Assembly (NCBI GenBank): GCA_012842085.1
Contig: DUTM01000008.1
Location: forward strand, 20,110-84,109
Direction: 5' to 3'
Origin: Mycobacteriales bacterium
GTDB taxonomy: Bacteria; Actinomycetota; Actinomycetes; Mycobacteriales; Mycobacteriaceae
Length of the DNA stretch: 64,000 nt
Positions 56,884 to 64,000 of this stretch are shown in pieces. The notes under the pieces were generated by a model. The model worked only from the letters and a program-made list of their open reading frames with translations. It searched no databases and was not told where the DNA came from. Each line of letters opens with the position of its first letter. Positions within the stretch are counted from its first letter, which is position 1. The position numbers and the translations under genes were made by a program.

Positions 56884-57432
56884 GTGCTGACCACAGAAGA
56901 GCAGATTCTGCACGATATTCAAGAGGCTTTGCGCCCCTACCCGTGGACGGTGAAGGCCGCCCAAAAACTCTCCTTCTTCGGGGAACACTCCTGGGGCTGG
57001 GTGGCGCTGTCGGCCGCCGGCTATTTTGCGCAACCCAAGAAGAAGGAAGGGTGGCTCTTGACGGGGCTGGCCGCCTTCGGGGCACATGCTGCTTCCGTCA
57101 TCATTAAACGCATTGTGCGGCGCCCGCGGCCCAACAACCCAGCCATTGATGTGAATGTGAAGACCCCCAGCCAGTTGAGCTTCCCGTCTTCCCACTCCAC
57201 CTCCACGACTGCGTGGGCGGCCGGTGCCGCAACGGTTTTGCGGAACCCGGCACCGCTTCTCCTGGCGCCCATCATGATGTTTTCCCGCATGTTGGCTGGT
57301 GTGCATTACCCCACAGATGTGACCGCTGGAGCGGTCCTGGGCGGCGCATCAAGCATATTTATGCATAAGATAGGGAAGAAAGTTCTGGACCAGTGTCGTC
57401 AGAACGTGCCCCTACTCAACAAACTTTCCTAA
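56884..57432 (+). CDS. PAP2-family phosphatase of the galactan/arabinan locus
   Basis: 182 residues with several membrane segments. PAP2 motifs: KRIVRRPRP (about residues 74-82), PSSHSTSTTAWAAG (about residues 98-111) and FSRMLAGVHYPTDV (about residues 133-146). The position directly after glfT2 matches mycobacterial Rv3807c, thought to dephosphorylate decaprenyl-phosphoryl-5-phosphoribose in arabinose-donor synthesis. GTG 56884 has GGGAG eight bases upstream; TTG 56869 would overlap the small gene. In M. tuberculosis ubiA and aftB come next; here they do not. Confidence 0.85.
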   Translation: MLTTEEQILHDIQEALRPYPWTVKAAQKLSFFGEHSWGWVALSAAGYFAQPKKKEGWLLTGLAAFGAHAASVIIKRIVRRPRPNNPAIDVNVKTPSQLSFPSSHSTSTTAWAAGAATVLRNPAPLLLAPIMMFSRMLAGVHYPTDVTAGAVLGGASSIFMHKIGKKVLDQCRQNVPLLNKLS

Positions 57433-57460
57433 AAGCCTTCAAAGTTCCGAGGACAAGAAA

Positions 57461-57922
57461 ATGAAGAAGAATCCCTTTGCTCGCATCGCTGCCATCAGCA
57501 TGGCGGCTCTCCTCTCTGTTGGGCTGGTTGGCTGTGGCGACAATGGTGAAGACGAAGTCGTCACCGTAACCTCCGTTACCAACACCACCGTCAACGCCCC
57601 TGATAAGGCAGGCCCGGACCTTACTGACAACGAGATCAATCCTGACAACCCGGATTTCTCCAACCTTTCCATGGACGGCACCAGCAGCCCCGAGGCCAAG
57701 CGGTTCCTGAAAGCGGTCCAAAAGGACGGCCTGAAAACCGACAATATGGAATCCGCAATTGTTGGAATGGGCTACATGGTCTGTTATGCAGATCGCGCTC
57801 CGGACGAGAGTGCAGATGTGGAAGATGCCATGGCGCAGACTATTGCAACCGTCCAGCCAAAAGCGAATAAAGCCAAGGTAAAGAAGGTTGTGCGCAAGGC
57901 CGCCAAGAAGCACCTCTGCTAA
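57461..57922 (+). CDS. Small lipoprotein, DUF732-like
   Basis: 153 residues. Signal sequence with lipobox LVGC (Cys25), then an acidic, Thr/Asn-rich linker and a helical C-terminal domain: AKRFLKAVQKDGL..., MGYMVCYADRA and a final KKHLC. The two cysteines and the spacing resemble mycobacterial DUF732 proteins (small secreted or lipoproteins of unknown role). ATG 57461 follows the phosphatase by 28 bases, so co-transcription is possible. It occupies the place where ubiA lies in mycobacteria. Confidence 0.7.
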   Translation: MKKNPFARIAAISMAALLSVGLVGCGDNGEDEVVTVTSVTNTTVNAPDKAGPDLTDNEINPDNPDFSNLSMDGTSSPEAKRFLKAVQKDGLKTDNMESAIVGMGYMVCYADRAPDESADVEDAMAQTIATVQPKANKAKVKKVVRKAAKKHLC

Positions 57923-58111
57923 AGATCTCCACTTAAGAATTTAGGTATTTCTACAAAAAAATTATATTGGGATGTAACACTCTGTTGACGTTGTACGATA
58001 GTCACAGTGATGTCCCCGTCTGCCTATGTCGTAAGCCCGTAGGATCAGGTGGATGTCCTTCTGTGTGAGAAGACACAGAAATTATTTTGCGCAAAATATG
58101 GAAGGCAAAGG

Positions 58112-60034
58112 ATGTCCTTTAACGTAGAAGCCCTTTTCGAGAAACCTACCGTTGATCTTTCTCAAGTAACCACCTACATGGATATTGCGGAGCAGCGCCT
58201 CGCAGAAATCGAAGCTGGTGAAAAAGAGGACTACGTTATCTACCGGTTCTTCGACTACCTAAACGACCCCGACGGAGCTTGGGAAAATCCCCAAACCCTC
58301 ACCTGGGTCAGCCTGATCAAGCGAGCCAAGGCAATCGGTGCCCGCCTGCAGCAGATTTCTGACCCCGGCGACCGTGTCGTCATTATGATGCCGCAGAACA
58401 TCGACTTCGTATCTGCCTTCGTTTCCTGCCTCTACTCGGGACGTATTGTTGTTCCGGCCTTCAGCCCTACCGAGCCTGCCCACGCCGGCTACCTGGAAGC
58501 GGTGCTGAACGATGCCCTCCCCAAGGTCATTATCACCAACGTGAAAGTGGCCCGCGAGATCCGCAAATTCCTGAAATCCGTCGACGTCAAACAGAAGCCT
58601 CGCGTGCTTGCGGTGGAAGGCGTGGAAGACAGCATGGGGCAGTACTGGACGCGCCCCGAGATTAGCCCGGACGACGTAGCCTACCTGCAGTACTCCTCCG
58701 GCTCCACCCGTCGCCCCACCGCCGCGAAGATCACCCAGCGCGGTGCCTTGCTCAACGTGCTCCAGATTATGCGCAGTCTGGGAGTGCGTCCCCGCACCCG
58801 TGCCGTCAACTGGATTCCGATCTTCCACGCCATGTCCCTGGCTTACCTTTTCGCCCCGCCGATCACCTACGTGTGCCTGGACATGATGGAGCCGGCCGCT
58901 ATGCTGCAGCAGCCCTCCCGCTGGGTGCGCTCCTGGGAGGCTATTGACGGCGAAGACGTTTTCTCCTCCGGTCCCGACTTCTCCTTCGGTTTCGTGGCAG
59001 CCCGCGCCAAACCCGAAGAGGGCGAAGAACTGGACCTGTCCAACCTGATCGCCCTCATGAACGGATCCGAATCCGTCACCCAGGGCACGGTTGACTTCTT
59101 CAACTCCACTTTCATGCCCTACGGCATGGGCCCCAACGTGCTGCGCCCCGCCTACGGCATGTCCGAAGCCACCTGCTGTGCCGCCACCCCCGGCGAAGGT
59201 GTCCCCACCTATATCGCAAAGGTGGATGGTAAGGCCCTCTCCGAGGGGCGCTTCGTAGAGGTAGCGGATGACGATGCTGATGCTGGCCTGCCCCAGGTTG
59301 GTGTCGGTGGCCCGATGGTGGGCGAGTGGGCCGTCATTGTGGAAAACGAACTCGACGAGAATGAAGAGTTCACCGGCCGCGGAAAAGAAGTCCCGGACGG
59401 CACTGTGGGAGAAATCTGGTTGGCCGGCCCCAACATTGCGGACGGCTACTGGGGTCTCGACGAAGAATCCAAGAAAACCTTCGGCAACGTGTTGAGCGAA
59501 ATCCAGCCCGATGACGTCACCCACACCATCCACGACGGCGAACGTGTCCCGGAAGGAACCACCTGGCTCCGCACTGGAGACTTGGGCGCCTACCACAAGG
59601 GACAGATTTTCATTACCGGCCGCTTGAAGGACCTCATTATTATCGACGGACGCAACCACGTGTCCACCGACATTGAGTCCACCTTCAATATTGCGGCTGA
59701 CGGCAAATTCGAGCAGGGAACCATTGCCGCCTTCTCGGTAGCAGCCAAGGATGTTTTGGACTCCGCAGAGGAACGCACCGGCCGCAAACTCGCCGATGAC
59801 GCCAAGGGTGAACACCTGGTGATTGTGGCGGAAGAAAACCCGGAGCAACCCATTGAGGACTACCACAAACTCTTGGGTGACATCCGAACGCTGATTGCCC
59901 GCCGCCACGGTGTGCAGTTGGCCGATATGCGGATTGTGGCCAAGGAAGCCATCCCCCGGACGGCCACCGGCAAGTTGAAGCGTTCCGAGTGTTCTCGCCT
60001 CTACCGGGCAGACCAGCTGGAGGCTCATTTCTAG
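58112..60034 (+). CDS. FadD32-like fatty-acyl-AMP ligase (copy 3)
   Basis: 640 residues; first of three FAAL genes in a row. Motifs: LQYSSGSTRRPTAAKITQRG, AYGMSEATCCA, LRTGDLGAYHKGQIFITGRLKDLIIIDGRNHVSTDIES and terminal RTATGKLKR. HDMG is replaced by HAMS (His codon at 58826). Start at MSFNVEAL (58112) with GGAAGG upstream; a longer frame from 58049 lacks a site. It is more like copies 4 and 5 (VEALFE start, HVS/N-DIES) than copies 1 and 2. Classic FadD32 sits next to pks13; none is seen here up to the window end. Confidence 0.85.
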   Translation: MSFNVEALFEKPTVDLSQVTTYMDIAEQRLAEIEAGEKEDYVIYRFFDYLNDPDGAWENPQTLTWVSLIKRAKAIGARLQQISDPGDRVVIMMPQNIDFVSAFVSCLYSGRIVVPAFSPTEPAHAGYLEAVLNDALPKVIITNVKVAREIRKFLKSVDVKQKPRVLAVEGVEDSMGQYWTRPEISPDDVAYLQYSSGSTRRPTAAKITQRGALLNVLQIMRSLGVRPRTRAVNWIPIFHAMSLAYLFAPPITYVCLDMMEPAAMLQQPSRWVRSWEAIDGEDVFSSGPDFSFGFVAARAKPEEGEELDLSNLIALMNGSESVTQGTVDFFNSTFMPYGMGPNVLRPAYGMSEATCCAATPGEGVPTYIAKVDGKALSEGRFVEVADDDADAGLPQVGVGGPMVGEWAVIVENELDENEEFTGRGKEVPDGTVGEIWLAGPNIADGYWGLDEESKKTFGNVLSEIQPDDVTHTIHDGERVPEGTTWLRTGDLGAYHKGQIFITGRLKDLIIIDGRNHVSTDIESTFNIAADGKFEQGTIAAFSVAAKDVLDSAEERTGRKLADDAKGEHLVIVAEENPEQPIEDYHKLLGDIRTLIARRHGVQLADMRIVAKEAIPRTATGKLKRSECSRLYRADQLEAHF

Positions 60035-60096
60035 TTCCGGGAACCGCCAGTTTTAGTTCCTCCATACCCCGGGTTCACCCCCGTGGAGTGTCACAC

Positions 60097-60177
60097 ATGT
60101 AACGGAAAACTATTCCGTGTCGATGATCCTAATGACATATTTTGCATCCCATGTGTGACCAAATCGGAAGGAACCCA
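60097..60177 (+). repeat. Upstream region of FAAL copy 4, duplicated before copy 5
   Basis: From CATGTAACG through TTTGCATCCCATGTGTGACC to GGAAGGAA, this leader is repeated with point differences at 62188-62267 before copy 5. The promoter and ribosome site were therefore duplicated together with the gene. Confidence 0.75.
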
Positions 60178-62109
60178 GTGGCTTTCAAGGTAGAAACCCT
60201 TTATGAGGGAAATACCATCTCCAAGGAAGCGTACGAGAGTCTTACCAGCTTTTTGGATATTGCCGAGCAGCGCCTCGCAGATATCGCAGCAGGTGAAATA
60301 GAAGACTACGTTATTTATCGCTTCTTCGATTATCTGAATGATCCAGAGGGAGCGGTTGACAATCCTGATGTCCTTACCTGGACCAGTTTCGTCACCCGCA
60401 CTAAAGCCATTGGTGCCCGCCTGCAGCAGGTTTGTGAACCTGGTGACCGTGTCATCATTATGATGCCGCAGAACCTGGACTACGTTACTGGCTTCTCCGC
60501 TCCCCTCTTCTCCGGCCAGATTTCCATTCCCGCGTTCAGCCCCACCGAGCCAGCCCATGCCGGCTACCTGGAAGCCGTCCTCACCGACGCCAAGCCGAAA
60601 GTTATCCTCACTAACGCACAAGTTGCGGGCCCGGTCCGCGAGTTCTTGAAGGGCGTCCATATGGAGGATAAGCCGCGCATCATTGCTGTGGAAGGTATTG
60701 AAGACGGCATGGCCAAGGACTGGAAGCGCCCGGACATTGACCCCGAGGGGGTTGCGTACCTGCAGTACTCCTCCGGCTCCACCCGCCGTCCGACTGCCTC
60801 CCGCATCACCCACCGTGGTTCGCTACTCAACGTGTTGCAGCTTTTCCGTGGTGTGAACGCCAAACCGCACCTGCGTTGTGTGGACTGGATTCCAATCTTC
60901 CACACCATGTCCATTGTTTACATCCATATGGTGCCGATCAGCTGGGCATCCCTCGACATTATGGAACCAGCCGCTATGCTGCAGCAGCCGTCCCGCTGGG
61001 TGAAGGCCTGGCAGTCTGTGGATGGCGAAGATGTGTTCTCCTCCGGTCCGGACTTTGCTTTCGGACTGGCTGCCACCCGTGGCAAGCCCGCAGAGGGGGA
61101 AGAACTGGATCTTTCCAATGTCATTGCCCTCATGAACGGATCCGAATCCGTCACCCAGGGCACAGTTGATTCATTTAACTCGACGTTCATGCCCTACGGC
61201 TTGGGACCCAACGTGCTGCGCCCCTCCTACGGCAACTCCGAAGCCACCTGTGTGATGGCTGCCCCCGCGCCGGACGTCCCCACCCACGTTGCGATGGTGG
61301 ATGGCACCAAACTGGCAGAAGGCCAGTTTGTGGAAATGCCCGCCGGGGAGGAAGACCAAGGCATCCCGCAGGTGGGCGTGGGCCAGCCGCTCTATGGTCA
61401 GTGGGCCGTCATTGTGAAAGCCGAATTCGATGAGAACGAAGAGTTCACCGGTCGCGGCTCCGAGGTTCCGGATGGTGTCATCGGCGAAATCTGGATGGCC
61501 GGGCCTAACAAGGCAGACGGCTACTGGGGCCTCGATCAGGAAACCAAAGAAACCTTCCAGAATGAACTGGTTGAGGTTCTCCCCGACGGTAAGACCCATA
61601 CGGTGCAGGACGGCCAGCGTGTCCCGGAAGGTACCACCTGGCTCCGCACTGGTGACATGGGTGCCTACTATAAAGGCCAGCTCTACATCACCGGCCGCGT
61701 GAAGGACCTCATTATTGTGGATGGCCGCAACCATGTCTCCAACGACATTGAGTCCACTTTCAACGCTGCCGCCTCCAACAAGTTCGCGGCGAACTCTGTG
61801 GCTGCCTTCTCCGTCTCCGCTGCAGAAGTGCTGGACTCTGCCCAGGAGCGCACCGGCCGCCAGATTCCTGATGACGCCAAGGGTGAGCAGCTCGTGATCG
61901 TTGCTGAAGAGAATCCGGAGCAGCCGGTGGAGGACTTCGCTGAACTGCTCGGCAATGTGCGTGCCTTGGTGGCGCGCCGCCACGGCATCCAGTTGGCGGA
62001 TCTCCGGATTGTCAATGAGGGTGCTATCCCGCGCACCCCAACTGGCAAGATTAAACGCAAGGAATGCAGCGAGGCCTATAAGGCGGACGAACTGGAAACT
62101 CGGTTCTAA
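60178..62109 (+). CDS. FadD32-like fatty-acyl-AMP ligase (copy 4)
   Basis: 643 residues, GTG start with GGAAGG upstream (VAFKVETLYEG); an upstream TTG at 60142 has no ribosome site. Motifs as in copy 3: LQYSSGSTRRPTASRITHRG, SYGNSEATCVM in place of YGMSEAT, ITGRVKDLIIVDGRNHVSNDIES and terminal RTPTGKIKR. HDMG reads HTMS (His codon at 60901). Very close to copy 5, including its leader, so the two are a recent tandem duplication. Acyl substrate may differ, given changes around the YGxSEAT segment. Confidence 0.85.
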   Translation: MAFKVETLYEGNTISKEAYESLTSFLDIAEQRLADIAAGEIEDYVIYRFFDYLNDPEGAVDNPDVLTWTSFVTRTKAIGARLQQVCEPGDRVIIMMPQNLDYVTGFSAPLFSGQISIPAFSPTEPAHAGYLEAVLTDAKPKVILTNAQVAGPVREFLKGVHMEDKPRIIAVEGIEDGMAKDWKRPDIDPEGVAYLQYSSGSTRRPTASRITHRGSLLNVLQLFRGVNAKPHLRCVDWIPIFHTMSIVYIHMVPISWASLDIMEPAAMLQQPSRWVKAWQSVDGEDVFSSGPDFAFGLAATRGKPAEGEELDLSNVIALMNGSESVTQGTVDSFNSTFMPYGLGPNVLRPSYGNSEATCVMAAPAPDVPTHVAMVDGTKLAEGQFVEMPAGEEDQGIPQVGVGQPLYGQWAVIVKAEFDENEEFTGRGSEVPDGVIGEIWMAGPNKADGYWGLDQETKETFQNELVEVLPDGKTHTVQDGQRVPEGTTWLRTGDMGAYYKGQLYITGRVKDLIIVDGRNHVSNDIESTFNAAASNKFAANSVAAFSVSAAEVLDSAQERTGRQIPDDAKGEQLVIVAEENPEQPVEDFAELLGNVRALVARRHGIQLADLRIVNEGAIPRTPTGKIKRKECSEAYKADELETRF

Positions 62110-62187
62110 TTTCAGCGCAGTTCTGCTGCAAACAAGTAGACTGAGTTAACTCTCCATAACTGGGGTAGCACCCAGCGGAGGGTCAAC

Positions 62188-62267
62188 ATGTAACGCAAAA
62201 ACGTTTCATATCGATAACTTAATGACGCCTTTGCATCCCCATGTGTGACCACAATGGAAGGAAATTA
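62188..62267 (+). repeat. Upstream region of FAAL copy 5, duplicate of the copy 4 leader
   Basis: Shares CATGTAACG, AATGACG-TTTGCATCCC, ATGTGTGACCA and GGAAGGAA with 60097-60177, differing by substitutions and short indels. Confidence 0.75.
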
Positions 62268-64000
62268 ATGACTTTCAAGGTAGAAACCCTATTTGAGGGA
62301 GATACCATCTCCCAGGAAGCGTACGAGAGTCTCACCAGCTTTATGGATATCGCTGAACAGCGTTACGCCGAAATTGAATCTGGTGAAAAAGAAGACTACG
62401 TCGTTTACCGTTTCTTCGATTACCTGAATGACCCGGAAGGTGCCGCTGAGAATCCCGAGGTTCTCACCTGGTCCAGCTTCATGACTCGCACCAAGGCTAT
62501 TGGTGCCCGCCTCCAGCAGGTATGTGAGCCGGGTGATCGTGTCGTCATTATGATGCCGCAGAACCTGGACTTCGTCACCGGCTTCTGTGCACCCCTCTTC
62601 TCTGGGCAGATTGCCATTCCGGCCTTCAGTCCCACCGAGCCGGCCCACGCTGGCTACCTGGAAGCCATCCTTACCGACGCCAAGCCGACCGTTATCCTCA
62701 CCGACGCAAAAGTTGCGGGCCCGGTCCGCGAATTCCTGAAGGGCGTCCATATGGAGAACAAGCCGCGCATCATTGCTGTAGAAGGCATTGAAGACGGCAT
62801 GGCCAAGGACTGGAAGCGTCCGGAAATTGATCCCGATAGTGTTGCCTACCTGCAGTACTCCTCCGGCTCCACGCGCCGTCCGACTGCCTCCCGCATCACC
62901 CACCGCGGCTCCCTTTACAACGTGCTCCAGATTTTCCGTGGTCTGCACGCCAAACCGCACATCCGTTGTGTGGACTGGATTCCGATCTTCCACACCATGT
63001 CCCTCGTGTACATTTTCGTGGTGCCACTCAGCTGGGCGTCCCTGGACATTATGGAGCCAGCCGCCATGCTGCAGCAGCCCTCCCGCTGGGTGAAAGCCTG
63101 GCAATCCATTGATGGCGAAGATGTGTTCTCCTCCGGGCCAGACTTCTCCTTCGGCTTGGCTGCCGCCCGCGGCAAGCCAGAAGAGGGCGAAGAACTGGAT
63201 CTTTCCAACCTTATTGGTCTCATGAACGGATCCGAGGCTGTCACCCAGGGCACGGTGGACTTCTTCAACGCCACCTTCGCCCCCTACGGTCTGCGCGAAA
63301 ACATCATGCGTCCGACCTACGGCAACTCCGAATCCACCTGCGCCATGGCTACCCCCGAGCCCCACATCCCCACCCACATTGCAATGGTGGATGGCACCAA
63401 ACTGGCAGAAGGCCAGTTTGTGGAAATGCCGGCTGGGGAAGAAGACCAAGGCATCCCGCAGGTTGGCGTGGGCCAGCCCCTCTTCGGCCAGTGGGCTGTC
63501 ATTGTGAAGGCTGAATTCGACGAGAACGAAGAGTTCACTGGTCGCGGCTCCGAGGTTCCGGACGGTGTCATCGGTGAAATCTGGATGGCCGGCCCGAACA
63601 AGGCCGACGGCTACTGGGGTCTCGAGGAAGAAAGCAAGGAAACCTTCCACAACGAACTGGTTGAGGTTCTTCCCGACGATGCAACCCACACCGTGCTGCG
63701 CGGCGAGCGTGTTCCGGAAGGAACCACTTGGCTCCGTACCGGCGACATGGGTGCCTACCACAATGGCCAGCTCTACATCACCGGCCGCGTGAAGGACCTC
63801 ATTATTGTGGACGGCCGCAACCACGTCTCCAACGACATTGAGTCCACCTTCAACGCTGCTGCCCCCGGAATGTTCGTTGCGAACTCCGTGGCTGCCTTCT
63901 CCGTCTCCGCCGCAGAAGTCCTCGACTCTGCCCAGGAGCGCACCGGCCGCCAGATTGCCGACGATGTGCAGGGTGAGCAGCTCGTGATCGTTGCTGAAGA
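62268..64000 (+). CDS. FadD32-like fatty-acyl-AMP ligase (copy 5), cut by window end
   Basis: 577 codons are visible; the C-terminal part with the catalytic Lys lies beyond 64000. ATG 62268 (MTFKVETLFEG) with AAGGAAATTA upstream. It shares LQYSSGSTRRPTASRITHRG, HTMS in place of HDMG (His codon at 62991), TYGNSESTCAM and ITGRVKDLIIVDGRNHVSNDIES with copy 4. The frame is open to the edge, and nothing suggests decay. If the usual gene order returns beyond the window, a pks13-like synthase may follow. Confidence 0.9.
   Translation, partial: MTFKVETLFEGDTISQEAYESLTSFMDIAEQRYAEIESGEKEDYVVYRFFDYLNDPEGAAENPEVLTWSSFMTRTKAIGARLQQVCEPGDRVVIMMPQNLDFVTGFCAPLFSGQIAIPAFSPTEPAHAGYLEAILTDAKPTVILTDAKVAGPVREFLKGVHMENKPRIIAVEGIEDGMAKDWKRPEIDPDSVAYLQYSSGSTRRPTASRITHRGSLYNVLQIFRGLHAKPHIRCVDWIPIFHTMSLVYIFVVPLSWASLDIMEPAAMLQQPSRWVKAWQSIDGEDVFSSGPDFSFGLAAARGKPEEGEELDLSNLIGLMNGSEAVTQGTVDFFNATFAPYGLRENIMRPTYGNSESTCAMATPEPHIPTHIAMVDGTKLAEGQFVEMPAGEEDQGIPQVGVGQPLFGQWAVIVKAEFDENEEFTGRGSEVPDGVIGEIWMAGPNKADGYWGLEEESKETFHNELVEVLPDDATHTVLRGERVPEGTTWLRTGDMGAYHNGQLYITGRVKDLIIVDGRNHVSNDIESTFNAAAPGMFVANSVAAFSVSAAEVLDSAQERTGRQIADDVQGEQLVIVAE

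Noticed and set aside
57985..58013. TTGACG with a 17-base spacer before FAAL copy 3 as a promoter
   Set aside because: The -35 is good, but the matching -10 (TGATGT) is poor, so I do not call it.

Overview
The window comes from a mycolic-acid-type actinobacterium (Mycobacteriales/Corynebacteriales). It carries the cell-wall genes glf and glfT2, a downstream PAP2 phosphatase, and FadD32-like acyl-AMP ligases. It also has the block pheA, histidine phosphatase, septum-formation protein and serS, which has a similar order in Mycobacterium and Corynebacterium, and DtxR/IdeR-type iron boxes. Coding regions are moderately GC-rich and intergenic regions are AT-rich. Several secreted lipases and a glycerol operon suggest a small-genome, lipid-feeding host commensal such as Lawsonella. 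That genus assignment is inference from content only.

Layout. 1-9.0 kb is housekeeping: the end of an unidentified gene, pheA, a phosphoglycerate-mutase-like protein, a septum-formation-domain membrane protein (minus strand), serS, two membrane proteins with low-complexity regions, a secreted lipase, and a beta-lactamase-fold lipoprotein. 9.3-31.7 kb is the accessory core: an iron-boxed nonribosomal peptide synthetase (NRPS) locus. An embedded fatty-acyl-AMP ligase (FAAL) feeds an assembly line with four heterocyclization (Cy) domains, two apparently Cys-type adenylation domains, two methyltransferase-like domains and a terminal thioesterase. It is followed by two NAD(P)H reductases, a type II thioesterase and an ABC transporter pair of the YbtPQ/IrtAB type with its own iron box. 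The chemistry resembles pyochelin and yersiniabactin, but with an acyl starter instead of salicylate and up to four cysteine-derived rings. The synthetase gene is interrupted in its first Cys adenylation domain by a one-base shift at a GGGG run (13363-13366).

31.7-35.4 kb holds a small secreted protein, an ABC-2 transporter and a secreted PAP2 acid phosphatase. 35.5-41.2 kb holds a secretory lipase (LIP family) and two tandem FadD32-like ligases. 41.4-45.8 kb is glycerol use (glpF-glpK, glpD). 46.0-48.5 kb is a PlsC-type acyltransferase with a long helical tail, plus a HAD phosphatase. 48.5-52.7 kb is three more LIP lipases in tandem. 53.2-57.9 kb is galactan synthesis (glf, glfT2, small ORF, PAP2) and a lipoprotein. 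58.1-64.0 kb is three more FadD32-like ligases, the last cut by the window end.

A coherent reading is that five secreted lipases release fatty acids and glycerol from host lipids. GlpF/GlpK/GlpD consume the glycerol, PlsC and the FAALs use the acyl chains, and an acyl-primed thiazoline metallophore obtains iron. The five stand-alone FAALs all lack the usual HDMG motif, and none has a polyketide or peptide synthase beside it in this window.
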